64,000 nucleotides of DNA from Macrostomum hystrix (GCA_950097015.1 CATNEN010000005.1:620001-684000), one strand, 5' to 3'; positions 1 to 12,944 are shown, counted from the stretch's first letter. Made by a program: numbers and translations. The notes: generated by a model not told the origin, from the letters alone.

Positions 1-830
1 ATTAGTCACCTATTAGACTCTAAATTAGTCACCTATTAGACTCTAAATTAGTCACCTATTAGACTCAATTAGTCACCTATTAGACTCTAAATTAGTCACC
101 TATTAGACTCAATTAGTCACCTATTAGACTCTAAATTAATCAATTAGACTCTAAATTAGTCACCTATTAGACTCAATTAGTCACCTATTAGACTCTAAAT
201 TAGTCACCTATTAGACTCAATTAGTCACCTATTAGACTCTAAATTAGTCACCTATTAGACTCTAAATTAATCAATTAGACTCTAAATTTGTCACCTATTA
301 GACTCTAAATTAATCAATTAGACTCTAAATCAGTCACCTATTAGACTCAATTAGTCACCTATTAGACTCTAAATTAGTCACCTATTAGACTCTAAATTAG
401 TCACCTATTAGACTCTAAATTAGTCACCTATTAGACTCTAAATTAGTCACATGTTAGAATCTAATTTGGTCACCAGTTAGAATCTTGATTGCCACCTGTT
501 CGACTCTAAATTTGTCACCAGTTAGACTCAAGATGGTTACCTGTTGGACTCTAAATCGTCACCTTGTTAGACTCCATTGATAGTCACGTGTTGGACACTA
601 GATAGTCACATTTCAGACTCTTGATAGTAATATGTTATCTGTTAGATAAAATTTATTGTCACATTTTAGATACTCGATTTGTAATTACCTGTTAGACACA
701 GTTAATAGTCACCTGTTATACTCTTGACAGTCACCTGTTAGACACCGTTATTAGTCTCCTGTTATACCCAGATATTCACCTGTTAGACACCTGTCTAATA
801 GTCACCTGTGTGACACCGGATAAATTATCC
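1..830. repeat. Tandem array, 20-23 bp unit (core gtcacctattagactct)
   Basis: Near-identical units run from base 1 to about 450. They then decay gradually into degenerate copies by about 830. The array runs off the left window edge and ends about 80 bp before the acceptor of the first transporter exon, so it lies in an intron. The core resembles the arrays at 3.9 kb and 52 kb. Confidence 0.95.
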
Positions 831-910
831 ATAAAATTACAATTTCTCTAATTTAGCAAGCTTTTTTGCTTACCTGTCGGAAATATCGTGAACTATAAAT
901 ATTACAACAG

Positions 911-3667
911 GTGAGCTATCGACTATGCTCATTGGCTGTGGGCCTATTAGCCCTGATTTCCTGCGTCCTGTCCGCCGGACTGCAGGACCCGGGTCATTTA
1001 GTCCTAACTGACGCTGTCATGTCTGGCACGGCCAGTTCCATCGCTCTGGCCATCCTGATCCTACTAATTGACGACCACTTCCCCGAGGATTCTAAGCTTC
1101 GAGTCCTGGCGACCACCTGCGTGCAGGGCAACTCGGTGGCCACTTTCTATCTGGTTGCGCGATTCGCTGATTGGCTGCCGAGTGTCGGCTGGCGCGGCGC
1201 TTTCTATTGGCTGGGAGGCTGCCATTGCGCATTGGCGCTGACCGGGTCGGTTCTGTTCTCTCGGCGACCTGACCGACGATGGTGCCGGAGACAGGCGTCG
1301 ACATCCGCGTCTGCTAGCGATGAAGACTTTCAGAGGACTGAAGAGTCCAGTGTGATTGACAAGATTCGAGAAAGCGGCGACTGGTCAAATAGACTGCTGA
1401 GCTTGTCGCAGGTGAGATTCCATGAACCACGAACAGAGTTTCATGATCCTGAAGTTTCATGATCCTGAAGTTTCATTATCCTGAAGTTTCATTATCCTGA
1501 AGTTTCATTATCCTGAAGTTTCATTATCCTGAAGTTTCATTATCCTGAAGTTTCATTATCCTGAAGTTTCATGATCCTAAAGTTTCATGATCCTAAAGTT
1601 TCATGATCCTAAAGTTTCATGATCCTGAAGTTTCACTTCCCTGAAGTTTCACTTCCCTGAAGTTTCACTTCCCTGAAGTTTCACTTCCCTGAAGTTTCAC
1701 TTCCCTGAAGTTTCACTTCCCTGAAGTTTCACTTCCCTGAAGTTTCACTTCCCTGAAGTTTCACTTCCCTGAAGTTTCAATTCCCCAAAGTTTCACTTCC
1801 CTGAAGTTTCACTTCCCTGAAGTTTCACTTCCCCAAAGTTTCACTTCCCTGAAGTTTCACTTCCCTGAAGTTTCACTTCCCTGAAGTCTCACTTCCCCTA
1901 ACAAGATTGAGAACGTCAATTGCAGGCGGATTTTGATCAGAGTGGCACTGTACTACTCTGGCTGCTTGAGCGGCTAATCGCGGCGCTTATCTCAGATGGA
2001 CTGTTTCTGTACTTGTTAATGCAGTCACGAATGCTTAGTCAAGTCAATGATAACGTTGTTATCAAGCAACTACATCAGGCGGACAATTCTAAGAATGCCA
2101 CATCGACTGTGATTCTGACAACAGCTCTGGCCTTTTCAGCTGGTTCCAGTTTCTCTTTCGTTGCCGGCGGATTATTCGGTGGATTGCTAGCCGGCGGAAG
2201 AATGCTTACGGTTCGTCTAAATAATTCTCTTGTGACTGAATGGGTCTCATTATGACTGAAATGAGGCTCTCTGGTTGCTGAAATAAGGCTCTCTCGTTGC
2301 TGAGATGAGGCTCTCTAGTTGCCGAGATGAGGCTCTCTGGGTTGCTGGAATGAGGCTCTCTGGTTGCTAAGATGAGGCTCTCTAGTTACTAAGATGAGGC
2401 TCTCTGGTTGCTAGAATGAGGCTCTCTGATTGCTGAGATGAGGCTCTCTAGTTGCCGAGATGAGGCTCTCTGGGTTGCTGGAATGAGGCTCTCTGGTTGC
2501 TAAGATGAGGCTCTCTAGTTACTAAGATGAGGCTCTCTGGTTGCTAAGATGAGGCTCTCTAGTTACTAAGATGAGGCTCTCTGGTTGCTAGAATGAGGCT
2601 CTCTGATTGCTGAGATGAGGCCATCTGGTTGCTGGAATGAGGCTCTCTGATTGCTAAAATGAGGCTCTCTGGTTGCTAGAATGAGGCTCTCTGATTGTAT
2701 AATGAGGCTCTCTGGTTGCTAGAATGAGGCTCTCTGGTTGCTAGAATGAGGCTCTCTGGTTGCTAGAATGAGGCTCTCTGGTTGCTAGAATGAGGCTCTC
2801 TGATTGTACAATGAGGCTCTCTGATTGTAGAATAAGGTTCTCTGGTTGCTAGAATGAGGCTCTCTGATTGCTGGAATGAGGCTCTCTGATTGCTGGAATG
2901 AGGCTCTCTGATTGTAGAATGAGGCTCTCTGGTTGCTAGAATGAGGCTCTCTGATTGTACAATGAGGCTCTCTGATTACTGGAATGAGGCTCTCTGGTTT
3001 CTGGAATGATGCTCTCTGATTGCTTGAATGATGCTCTCTTATGACTAGAATGAGGCTCTCTTATGACTGGAATGAGGCTCTCTAGATGCATTAAACAATA
3101 GAGTTTATAATTTGATCCTAATTAAGAGCTACATGTGCATTGAAACCCCCGCACATGAAACCCATGCAGGTGTACATGATCGGCTCCCTCACAGTGCTCT
3201 GCTCTCTGATTGGCTGGCTTGGCGTTGTCAACGATCCCGCCGCCATCCAATGGCCATTCTCGCTGGCCTGCGGCATTGGAGTTGGCGCCTTTAATACCTT
3301 CGCGTACGCGGCTTCTGAGGAGGCCACAGGCGTGCATGCTCGCTTTATGTTTCCATTTACTCGGCTTTCGAATGGCGTTGCTATGGCAACACTGGAAGTT
3401 GTTCGCGCCGCTTTAATTGACGGCAGTAATATCCGCGACCGTAGCGGCGGTGACATTCTGCTAGCCCTGCTGCTGCTACTGTCTATGGCCCAGATCTCTA
3501 TTCAGTTACTAGTCAGGCGCAGGTGTCAGCGAGGTGCTAAAAAATTGCGTCCAGGACAGTTACCTAAATCATCTAGAGTCGATGACGAAAACGAAGCCCG
3601 GATTCAGATGCTGTTGCTGAGGCCAACTAGAAGAAGAAAAAAAAGCTTAACTGCCAGGGCACAGTAG
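911..3667 (+). CDS. Monocarboxylate-transporter-like MFS protein (SLC16-like), 3' part
   Basis: Three phase-0 exons are visible: 911-1411, 1926-2210 and 3170-3667 (stop TAA? the frame closes with TAG at 3665-3667). They encode about 427 residues. The 5' end lies left of the window, because 911 follows an acceptor (acaacag) after an array-filled intron. Exon 1 matches the MCT TM3-TM6 layout: a YRLCSLAVG-type entry, a hydrophobic TM4, then a GWRGAFYWLGG motif and a cytosolic RRP turn, as in SLC16 carriers. The long polar loop after it suits the TM6-TM7 loop. Exons 2 and 3 supply further membrane helices and a basic cytosolic tail (RPTRRRKKSLTAR). SLC16 carriers move monocarboxylates, thyroid hormone or amino acids across the plasma membrane, but the substrate here cannot be told. 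The protein is divergent, so another MFS subfamily is possible. Both introns are almost wholly tandem array. The gene is convergent with the TMEM196-like gene. Confidence 0.72.
1426..1905. repeat. Tandem array, 16 bp unit (gaagtttcacttccct)
   Basis: About 30 units fill the intron between the first two visible transporter exons. They start about 15 bp after the donor and end about 20 bp before the acceptor. Early units read gatcctgaagtttcat and later ones change to the cacttccct form, so two sub-blocks are homogenised separately. Confidence 0.95.
2235..3085. repeat. Tandem array, 22 bp unit (core atgaggctctctggttgct)
   Basis: Almost the whole second transporter intron is this array, beginning about 25 bp after the donor at 2211. 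Some blocks of several units recur as a higher-order unit (for example around 2280-2390 and 2440-2560). Confidence 0.95.
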
Positions 3668-3904
3668 TTTAAATTTGTTTATTTTCGATTTTTTTATTTT
3701 TATTAACCCCCTCTTAGATGCACAATATGTAAGATTAAAATATTTAGTGAATTTTCATATCCGTTTTTTATCTGTCTTTATCGTTAAGAATGACAATTTG
3801 AACAAAGCTTAAAGGTCTATGATGTCTTTTAGTTCATAATTTAATCTTTACGAACTTTCAACTTATACTAGCTGCTATTCGTTAGTATTTTTTAATCTGA
3901 CAGC
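3668..3904 (+). other. 3' flank of the transporter gene
   Basis: AT-rich sequence after the stop codon. It contains an attaaa at about 3734 that could serve as polyadenylation signal. Nothing else is recognised. Confidence 0.4.
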
Positions 3905-4640
3905 AGACCTTCACCTGTTAGACACGACATTTTTACCCTGTTGGAGATGACAGTACTACCCTGTTAGACACGGCAGTGTTATCCCGTTAGACACAACAGT
4001 GTCACCCTGTTAGACAAGACAGTGTTACCCTGTTAGACACAACAGTACTACCCTGTTAGACACGACAGTACTACACTGTTAGACACCACAGTGTTACCCT
4101 GTTAGACAAGGCAGTGTTACCCTTTTAGATACGACAGTGTTACCCTGTTACATGTTAGACATGTCTAACATGTTAGACACGAGAATCTCATGCGTTTGAC
4201 AAGAGATTATCACCTGTTAGACGAGATAAATCACCTTTTAGACACGAGATTATCACCTTTTAGACGCGATAAATCACCTGTTAGACGTGATAAATCACCT
4301 GTTAGACACGAGATTATCACCTGTTAGACGCGATATATCACCTGTTAGACACGATATATCACCTGTTAGACGCGATAAATCACCTGTTAGACACGAGATA
4401 GATATCTGTTAGACACGAGATTTTCACATGTTAGACACGAGATTTTCACATGTTAGACACGATAAATTACCTGTTAGACACGAGATAATCATCTATTAGA
4501 CACGAGATTATCACCTGTTAGATGTGTGATTTTCACACAAGTTAGAGACGAGATTATCACCTGTTAAATGTGTGATTTTCACACAAGTTAGAGACGAGAT
4601 TATCAACTTTAGGACACAAGATTGTCACCTGCTACACATA
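3905..4640. repeat. Tandem array, about 21-22 bp unit (core cacctgttagacacgag)
   Basis: Degenerate array between the convergent ends of the transporter and TMEM196-like genes. It includes a 24-nt perfect palindrome at 4150-4173 where unit orientation flips. The core CACCTGTTAGAC is shared with the array at 52.1-52.9 kb. Confidence 0.92.
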
Positions 4641-4762
4641 ACTCATAATAGATTAATTTTGTTATCAAATAGCCATTTCCACAAAGCATTTTCAGTTAAA
4701 GTCAGTGTTCAACAATTTCTCCACAATAGAGTCTTGTTTGCCACCAATTTAATAGGCCTCGA

Positions 4763-7700
4763 TCACAGCTCACTGGCATCCAATAGTTTTCTCTCGACTT
4801 TACCGTCGACGCTAGACCGGCTAACAAGGACAACATCCTTCTGTCCGTAGACTTCAACGTGAAAAACCGCTTCTCGTTTGGCACCAGTCTCAGATTTGGC
4901 CAGCTTGGCCAATCGGCAACTGACCATTCCGCTGACAATGCAGACGACGCATTCAGTACCAGCCGCGCCCAAGGCGCATAGCAACAGAGTGTCCAGGTGC
5001 TCCTTCTGATAAGTGTGTCCGTCTGTGGTGTGGTTCACTAGTCCGAGACGCAACAGCTGGATGCTTATGACGGCTGTTAGTAGTGACACTACCGAGAATG
5101 CTGAGAAGCAAAGTATCTGTATAAATGTTGTGTTGGCGTTAGTGATTAGCTTGGCTAGAAACTCAGGTAAGAAAAAAATGCGATTTCAAAATTGACGTAG
5201 AGATGCAGAGAGACAAAGAGACAGAGAGAGACAGAGAGAGACAGAGAGACAGAGAGAGACAGAGAGACAGAGAGACAGAGAGAGACTGACAGACACATAG
5301 AGACAGAGAGAGACAGAGAGACAGAGACAGAGAGACACAGAGACAGAGAGGGACAGAGAGAAATAGAGAGACAGAGAGACAGAGAGACAGAGAGAGACTG
5401 ACAGACACATAGAGACAAAGAGACAGAGAGACAAATAGAGACAGAGAGAGACAGAGAGACATAGAGACAGAGAGACAGAGAGAAATAGAGAGACAGAGAG
5501 ACAGAGAGACAGAGAGAGACTGACAGACACATAGAGACAAAGAGACAGAGAGACAGATAGAGACAGAGAGACAGAGAGAGACAGAGAGACAGAGAGAAAG
5601 AGAGAGACAGAGAGACAGAGAGACTGAGAGAGACTGACAGACACATAGAGACAGAGAGAGACAGAGAGACAGAGAGACAGAGAGACAGAGAGACAGAGAG
5701 ATCTATAAATAGTCCCCAGGTGACCCGAACTCACTATGTAAACTGTCTGACGCCTGACGCATGCAACTCCGATCATGCCAGTGACAAGGAACTAAAAAAT
5801 AATATAAAAATGGACGCTGTAAAGTCGAGTTGTTCGTGGTTAATGAATCATCATACTATGACTAAGAAAAGTTAGTGCAACTCGATTGTAACAGCAGAGC
5901 TCGATCATATACGAGTTATATAGCCTATTACGAGTATATAGCATGCAGACAAATTAAATTAGCGAATTTCGGGTGGAGGCATAACTTTGTTATAACAATG
6001 CCAGAGTTGGAATAACTAGGACAATTCTTAGAAATGACGTTTTCAATTAATGCAGATATAAGTTATAGAATATTCGATAGTCAAGTCTTTTACGACGAAA
6101 ATGTATATTTTGGCTATTTTATGAGCTGGACAAAAATAGAAACGCGATCACTGAGTTATGATGCAACTCGATCATAGTTTAAGGCAGTAAAAACTGGTCT
6201 ATTTACTCTCCCTTTCACAAACTCTTAAAACAACTATTCACAATTTCCTGCAGCCTGGATTCACAATTTCCTGAAGCCGGCATTCACAACCTCCTGAAGC
6301 CTACATTCACAACCTCCTGAAGCCTGCATTCACAATCTCTTGAAGCCTGCATTCACAACCTCCTGAAGCCAGGATTCACAACCTCCTGAAGCCTGCATTC
6401 ACAATCTCTTGAAGCCTGCATTCACAACCTCCTGAAGCCAGGATTCACAACCTCCTGAAGCCTGCATTCACAATCTCTTGAAGCCTGCATTCACAACCTC
6501 CTGAAGCCTGGATTCACAACCTCCTGAAGCCTGCATTCACAACCTCCTGAAGCCTACATTCACAACCTCCTGAAGCCTGCATTCACAATCTCTTGAAGCC
6601 TGCATTCACAACCTCCTGAAGCCAGGATTCACAATCTCTTGAAGCCTGCATTCACAACCTCCTGAAGCCAGGATTCACAACCTCCTGAAGCCTGCATTCA
6701 CAACCTCCTGAAGCCTGGATTCACAACCTCCTGAAGCCTGCATTCACAATCTCCTGAAGCCTGCATTCACAACCTCCTGAAGCCTGGATTCACAACCTCC
6801 TGAAGCCTGCATTCACAACCTCCTGAAGCCTGGATTCACAACCTCCTGAAGCCTGCATTCACAACCTCCTGAAGCCTGGACTCACAATTTCCTGAAGCCT
6901 GCATTCACAACCTCCTGAAGCCTGCATTCACAACCTCCTGAAGCCAGGATTCACAACCTCCTGAAGCTACAATTCCTAATCTCCTGAAGCTACAATTCCT
7001 AATCTCCTGAAGCTACAATTCCTAATCTCCTGAAGCTACAATTCCTAATCTCCTGAAGCTACAATTCCTAATCTCCTGAAGCTACAATTCCTTATCTCCT
7101 GAAGCTACAATTCCTAATCTCCTGAAGCTACAATTCCTTATCTCCTGAAGCTACAATTCCTTATCTCCTGAAGCTACAGTTCCTTATCTCCTGAAGCTAC
7201 AATTCCTAATCTCCTGAAGCTACAATTCCTAATCTCCTGAAGCTACAATTCCTAATCTCCTGAAGCTACAGTTCCTCATCTACTGAAGCTACAATTCCTT
7301 ATCTCCTGAAGCTACAATTCCTAATCTCCTGAAGCTGCAATTCCTAATCTCCTGAAGCTGCAATTCCTAATCTCCTGAAGCTGCAATTCCTAATCTCCTG
7401 AAGCTACAATTCCTAATCTCCTGAAGCTGCAATTCCTAATCTCCTGAAGCTACAATTCCTAATCTCCTGAAGCTACAATTCCTAATCTCCTGAAGCTACA
7501 ATTCCTAATCTCCTGAAGCTACAATTCCTAATCTCCTGAAGCTACAGTTCCTAATCTCCTGAAGCTACAATTCCCAATCTCCTGAAGCTGCAATTCCTAA
7601 TCTCCTGAAGCTGCAATTCCTAATCTCCTGAAGCTACAATTCCTTATCTCCTGAAGCTGCAATTCCTAATCTCCTGAAGCTACAATTCCTAATCTCCTGA

Positions 7701-10700
7701 AGCTACAATTCCTAATCTCCTGAAGCTACAGTTCCTTATCTCCTGAAGCTACAATTCCTTATCTCCTGAAGCTACAATTCCCAATCTCCTGAAGCTACAA
7801 TTCCTTATCTCCTGAAGCTACAATTCCTAATCTCCTGAAGCTACAGTTCCTTATCTCCTGAAGCTACAGTTCCTTATCTCCTGAAGCTACAATTCCCAAT
7901 CTCCTGAAGCTACAATTCCTTATCTCCTGAAGCTACAATTCCTTAACTCCTGAAGCTACAATTCCTAATCTCCTGAAGCTACAATTCCTAATCTCCTGAA
8001 GCTACAGTTCCTAATCTCCTGAAGCTACAATTCCTTATCTCCTGAAGCTGCAATTCCTAATCTCCTGAAGCTACAATTCCTTATCTCCTGAAGCTACAAT
8101 TCCTAATCTCCTGAAGCTGCAATTCCTAATCTCCTGAAGCTACAATTCCTAATCTCCTGAAGCTACAATTCCTAATCTCCTGAAGCTACAGTTCCTTATC
8201 TCCTGAAGCTACAATTCCTTATCTCCTGAAGCTACAATTCCCAATCTCCTGAAGCTACAATTCCTTATCTCCTGAAGCTACAATTCCTAATCTCCTGAAG
8301 CTACAGTTCCTTATCTCCTGAAGCTACAGTTCCTTATCTCCTGAAGCTACAATTCCCAATCTCCTGAAGCTACAATTCCTTATCTCCTGAAGCTACAATT
8401 CCTTAACTCCTGAAGCTACAATTCCTAATCTCCTGAAGCTACAATTCCTAATCTCCTGAAGCTACAGTTCCTAATCTCCTGAAGCTACAATTCCTTATCT
8501 CCTGAAGCTACAGTTCCTAATCTCCTGAAGCTACAATTCCTTATCTCCTAAAGCTACAATTCCTTATCTCCTGAAGCTACAATTCCCAATCTCCTGAAGC
8601 TACAATTCCTTATCTCCTGAAGCTACAATTCCTTATCTCCTAAAGCTACAATTCCTTATCTCCTGAAGCTACAGTTCCTTATCTCCTGAAGCTGCAATTC
8701 CTAATCTCCTGAAGCTACAATTCCTAATCTCCTGAAGCTACAATTCCTAATCTCCTGAAGCTACAGTTCCTAATCTCCTGAAGCTACAGTTCCTAATCTC
8801 CTGAAGCTACAATTCCTAATCTCCTGAAGCTGCAATTCCTAATCTCCTGAAGCTGCAATTCCTAATCTCCTGAAGCTACAATTCCTAATCTCCTGAAGCT
8901 GCAATTCCTAATCTCCTGAAGCTACAATTCCTAATCTCCTGAAGCTACAATTCCTAATCTCCTGAAGCTACAGTTCCTAATCTCCTGAAGCTACAGTTCC
9001 TAATCTCCTGAAGCTACAGTTCCTAATCTCCTGAAGCTACAGTTCCTTATCTCCTGAAGCTACAATTCCTTATCTCCTGAAGCTACAATTCCTTATCTCC
9101 TGAAGCTACAATTCCTTATCTCCTGAAGCTGGAATTCCTTATCTCCTGAAGCTGGAATTCCTTATCTCCTGAAGCTGGAATTCCTTATCTCCTGAAGCTG
9201 GAATTCCTTATCTACTGAAGCTACAATTCCTTATCTCCTGAAGCTACAATTCCTTATCTCCTGAAGCTACAGTTCCTAATCTCCTGAAGCTACAGTTCCT
9301 AATCTAAAGGCCAGTAGAAACGACTGAATACATGCATATGCTATCCAACAGTTGTCATGCGGCTTTCATGAAGCCAGTTCTCTGAATTGATTGATTTTTC
9401 TCTATATGCATCAACCAAAGGAGAGCAAGGGAAAATTTGAGCAGGAAAAATCTAATTTTCTGCCTTCATTTTTCCCCAATCTTTTACAGACCCTTTATTG
9501 CGTTTGGAAAGTAAATCCTGGTCAGTCTCTAACTCATAGCTCCAATGCTGAGCTTGTTATGCCGATAAACAACATGTAGCATAATAATGAAGGCTTCATT
9601 TTTTGTAATTAATTAAATTATATTCGAGTGATTCAATTTAGATTTAGATTGTAATTTGCTACAGGAACACAGTCTATTGAAAGTGTATATTTATTAGTTT
9701 GTTAAAAAATATTAATCAACTATTCATTTCAAATCTAGTTTTATGCAGTTGTTCTACTGTTTTTTTTGTCTCACACAAACCAAATAGTAACTGGAAATTA
9801 TTTATTATTTTTTTTAAAACTCACTTTATACACCAGCTCACAACCTTCTCCTTTTTAAATCATCATACTAATACTCGATCTCACCCTACTCATTCTCGAT
9901 CTCACCCTTCCCATTCTCGATCTCACCCTACTCATTCTCGATCTCACCCTACCCATTCTCGATCTCACCCTACTCATTCTCGATCTCACCCTTCCCATTC
10001 TCGATCTCACCCTAACCATTCTCGATCTCACCCTACCCTTTCTCGATCTCACCGTACTCATTCTCGATCTCACCGTACTCATTCTCGATCTCACCCTTCC
10101 CATTCTCGATCTCACCCTACTCATTCTCGATCTCACCCTTCCCATTCTCGATCTCACCCTACTTATGCTCGATCTTACCCTTCTTATTCTTGATCTCACC
10201 TTCCGATTGTCGATCTCACCCTACTCATGCTCGATCTCACCCTACCCATTCTCGAACTCACCGTACTCATTCTCGATCTCACCCAACTCATTCTCGATCT
10301 CACCCAACTCATTCTCGATCTCACCCTTTCCCTCTCTATCTCACCCTTACCATTCTCGATCTCACCGTACTCATTATCGATCTCACCCTACTCATTCTCG
10401 ATCTCACCCTACCCTTTCTCGATCTCACCGTACTCATTCTCGATCTCACCGTACTCATTCTCGATCTCACCGTACTCATTCTCGACCTCACCGTACTCAT
10501 TATCGATCTCACCCTTCCCCTTCTCGAACTCACCGTAATCATTCTCGATCTCACCCTACTCATTCTCGATCTCACCCTACTCATGCTCGATCTCACCCTT
10601 CCACTCTCGATCTCACCCTTCCCATTCTCGATCTCGCCCTTCCCATTCTCGATCTCACCCTTCCCATTCTCGATCTCGCCCTTCCCATTCTCGATCTCAC

Positions 10701-11214
10701 CCTTCCCATTGTCGATCTCAACCTTCTCATGCTCGATCTAACCCTTCTTATTCTCGATCTCACCTTGCCATTGTCGATCTCAACCTACTCATGCTCGATC
10801 TCACCCTTATTATTCTCGATCTCACCCAACTCATTCTCGATCTCTCCCTACTCATTCTCGATCTCTCCCTACTCATGCTCGATCTCTCCCTACTCATGCT
10901 CGATATCACCCTACTCATTCTCGATCTCACCCTTCCCATTATCGATCTCACCCTTCCTATTCTCGATCTCACCCTAATCATTCTCGATCTCACCCCTGTC
11001 ATTCTACTCACACCAGTTAATTAACCCGGCTCACAAACAGTTTCGGCCATAGACTCACGAATCCACCGGACCATATAGGTGACACTCGGTGCGCCATCCA
11101 AACCACGGCTTGAATAGTTGATATAATCCCAAGCACAATCGACAGAGATCCCAAGGCTATGTGCACTGCAGCCAGGACTAGCACAGCAGTTAGGACAGCT
11201 TGGTAAAGCCTCAT
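4763..11214 (-). CDS. TMEM196: TMEM196-like four-pass membrane protein
   Basis: Minus-strand exons are 11059-11214 (52 codons), 5735-5791 (19 codons, 57 nt) and 4763-5116, all phase 0, giving 188 residues. The vertebrate protein is of similar length. Exon 1 begins with ATG at 11214, nine bases after an in-frame TGA. It encodes TM1 and ends in SPIWSGGF, matching the SPVWSG motif of TMEM196. The micro-exon (FLVTGMIGVACVRRQTVYI) matches the second helix plus its basic turn. Exon 3 gives the third and fourth helices, with VSGMVSCRLAK aligning to the family's end of TM4, followed by a polar cytosolic tail. Acceptors are ttttttag and tttatacag; donors are gtgagt. For exon 3 an alternative acceptor at 5162 is less consistent with the family alignment. 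The molecular role of the family is poorly known. Introns of 618 bp and 5267 bp are mostly tandem arrays. An attaaa signal follows the stop on the minus strand. Confidence 0.78.
5200..5705. repeat. Purine-rich low-complexity array (acagagag units)
   Basis: Units of 8-12 bp fill intron 2 of the minus-strand TMEM196-like gene, where the transcribed sense strand is ctctctgt-rich. The array begins about 30 bp after the 5' splice site in the direction of transcription. A higher-order unit including agactgacagacacatag recurs four to five times. Confidence 0.93.
5792..6238. other. Intron 1 of TMEM196-like gene, non-repetitive part
   Basis: AT-rich unique sequence between the micro-exon acceptor and the 6.2 kb array. 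A few copies of an aactcgat(c)at motif are scattered here. No gene is seen. Confidence 0.5.
6238..6968. repeat. Tandem array, 23 bp unit (core attcacaacctcctgaagc)
   Basis: About 31 units in TMEM196-like intron 1. Continuous with the next array, with which it shares the ctcctgaagc half of the unit, so the two look like diverged branches of one family. Confidence 0.96.
6960..9305. repeat. Tandem array, 23 bp unit (core acaattcctaatctcctga)
   Basis: About 100 units, the longest array in the window. Variant positions (aat/tat/caa, ctaca/ctgca) recur as blocks: the segment around 7.63-8.01 kb is repeated almost exactly at 8.07-8.45 kb, a higher-order duplication. Confidence 0.97.
9306..9860. other. 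Unique AT-rich spacer in TMEM196-like intron 1
   Basis: No repeats and no convincing exon. Short ORFs here lack splice signals and codon character. Confidence 0.45.
9862..11010. repeat. Tandem array, 21 bp unit (tcgatctcaccctactcatt)
   Basis: About 54 units in TMEM196-like intron 1, starting about 45 bp after the donor at 11058 in the minus-strand direction of transcription. The 21-bp length keeps several frames open, which creates spurious Ser/Arg/His-rich ORFs. Confidence 0.96.
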
Positions 11215-11925
11215 AATTCTTCAGCCTAAAGAAAGTTTGAGCAAGAAGAAGACAAATCCTAATGAAGCAGGAAAGGCATGCCTATATGTAGGCTAATTTG
11301 TATGGCAACCAAAACGGTGGGTTTGTGGCCCGTTCTCATTGGTTCCGTCAGGAGGAAAGAACAATGAAACTGGAATGAGGAACGGAGAGAGAGGATGGAT
11401 GTGTAGAGGGCGACGAGAGATGGGAAGAAAATGACTACATGCTATGGGATGAGTGGTGATGGCAGCAAACTGTAGATGAAGCAGAATATTTTGAGTCTTA
11501 TAGACGTATTTTAAGTTCCATAAAAATGCTTCTGATTCCTGCTTTTCCCCGGAGTACTTAACATTTTATTGCAGCAGTATACTCATAGCTAGCATTATGA
11601 GTTTGGCTGCTGTGAAATAAAATAAATGAGAATAATGGACAGACTCAATAAATCATGCAGCCAATACAATATTGGCCTGTAGTTGATTAATCGGATGTGG
11701 CTGTAACAAGGACTAGGCTTATAGTACAGTGTCGCATTATGTTTGTACTATATGACTAACAAAAGTACAATGATTGGGGAAAAAACATTGTTGTCTGTGA
11801 CGACGGTAAAAAATTGCACACGTTTTACTGTTTTAGGAATTTATCAAAGATGATATTTGATTGAAACTGATAGCGAACAGTTTGATGAAAAGTTGACAGT
11901 AATGTAACTAGAGTGGAAAATAGAG
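11215..11925. other. 5' flank of the TMEM196-like gene
   Basis: Unique sequence upstream of the minus-strand start at 11214. An inverted CCAAT box (ctcattggttcc) lies near 11336. The promoter is presumably here, but no TATA or initiator is certain. Confidence 0.4.
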
Positions 11926-11927
11926 CA

Positions 11928-12540
11928 AGAGAGGTAGACAGAGAAATGAGAGGCAGATAGGGAGATGAGAGGTAGATAGGGAGATGAGAGGTAGATAGGG
12001 AGATGAGAGGTAGATAGGGAGATAAGAGATAGATAGGGAGATGAGAGGTAGATAGGGAGATGAGTAGTTAGGGAGATGAGAGGTAGATAGGGAGATGAGA
12101 GATAGATAGGGAGATGAGAGGTAGATAGGGAGATGAGAGATAGATAGGGAGATGAGAGGTAGATAGGGAGATGAGTAGTTAGGGAGATGAGAGGTAGATA
12201 GGGAGATGAGAGGTAGATAGGGAGATAAGAGATAGATAGGGAGATGAGAGGTAGATAGGGAGATGAGAGGTAGATAGGGAGATGAGAGGTAGATAGGGAG
12301 ATAAGAGATAGATAGGGAGATGAGAGGTAGATAGGGAGATGAGTAGTTAGGGAGATGAGAGGTAGATAGGGAGATGAGAGGTAGATAGGGTAGGGAGATG
12401 AGTTGATAGGGAGATGAGTTGATAGGGTGATGAGTTGATAGGGAGATGAGTTGATAGGGTGATGAGTAGATAGGGAGATAAGAGATAGCCAAATATATGA
12501 CAGGTAGGCAGGACGATGAGAGGTAGATAGAATGAGATGA
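11928..12540. repeat. Tandem array, 21 bp unit (agatgagaggtagataggga)
   Basis: About 29 units in the intergenic region upstream of the TMEM196-like gene, with a diverged end (gagttgatagggtgat). Blocks of about 115-130 bp containing the variant gagtagttagg recur, indicating higher-order structure. Confidence 0.95.
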
Positions 12541-12944
12541 AATTGCACAAGTATAAATCTGTCGTTGAGCTTTCATTAGCTAACGCGAGAACTATAACAG
12601 GGTCGGGGGCGATCGATCGAACCCAAGAATTTGATAACTGAAATGCCAACTCTTTTGCCAAGATGATATGGCAAGACATGGTCTAATCCTACATAAAGTT
12701 ACATATGCCGATTATTGAGTACCGTAGACTCAAAGCGAATGACTAAAATAGACATTACAAAAGTAATTGAATACGCACCTTGAATGTAAAAGTCCCAACT
12801 AAAATAGGTAAATCAATGAGTTGAACATTTTGAGCCTATTTATAGCTCTCAGTTTGTATGTATCGCTACCAAATCTATTGATTCAGTTTATTGTTAAACT
12901 TAATTAAGACATAATTGAATGCCAGATTATATAGCAATTAAAAC
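12541..12944. other. Unique intergenic sequence
   Basis: AT-rich; no gene, RNA or repeat recognised. Confidence 0.4.

Noticed and set aside
5117-5161. Longer version of TMEM196-like exon 3 starting at 5161
   Set aside because: The acceptor is usable and in frame, but the extra 15 residues break the alignment with the family, which fits precisely at 5116.
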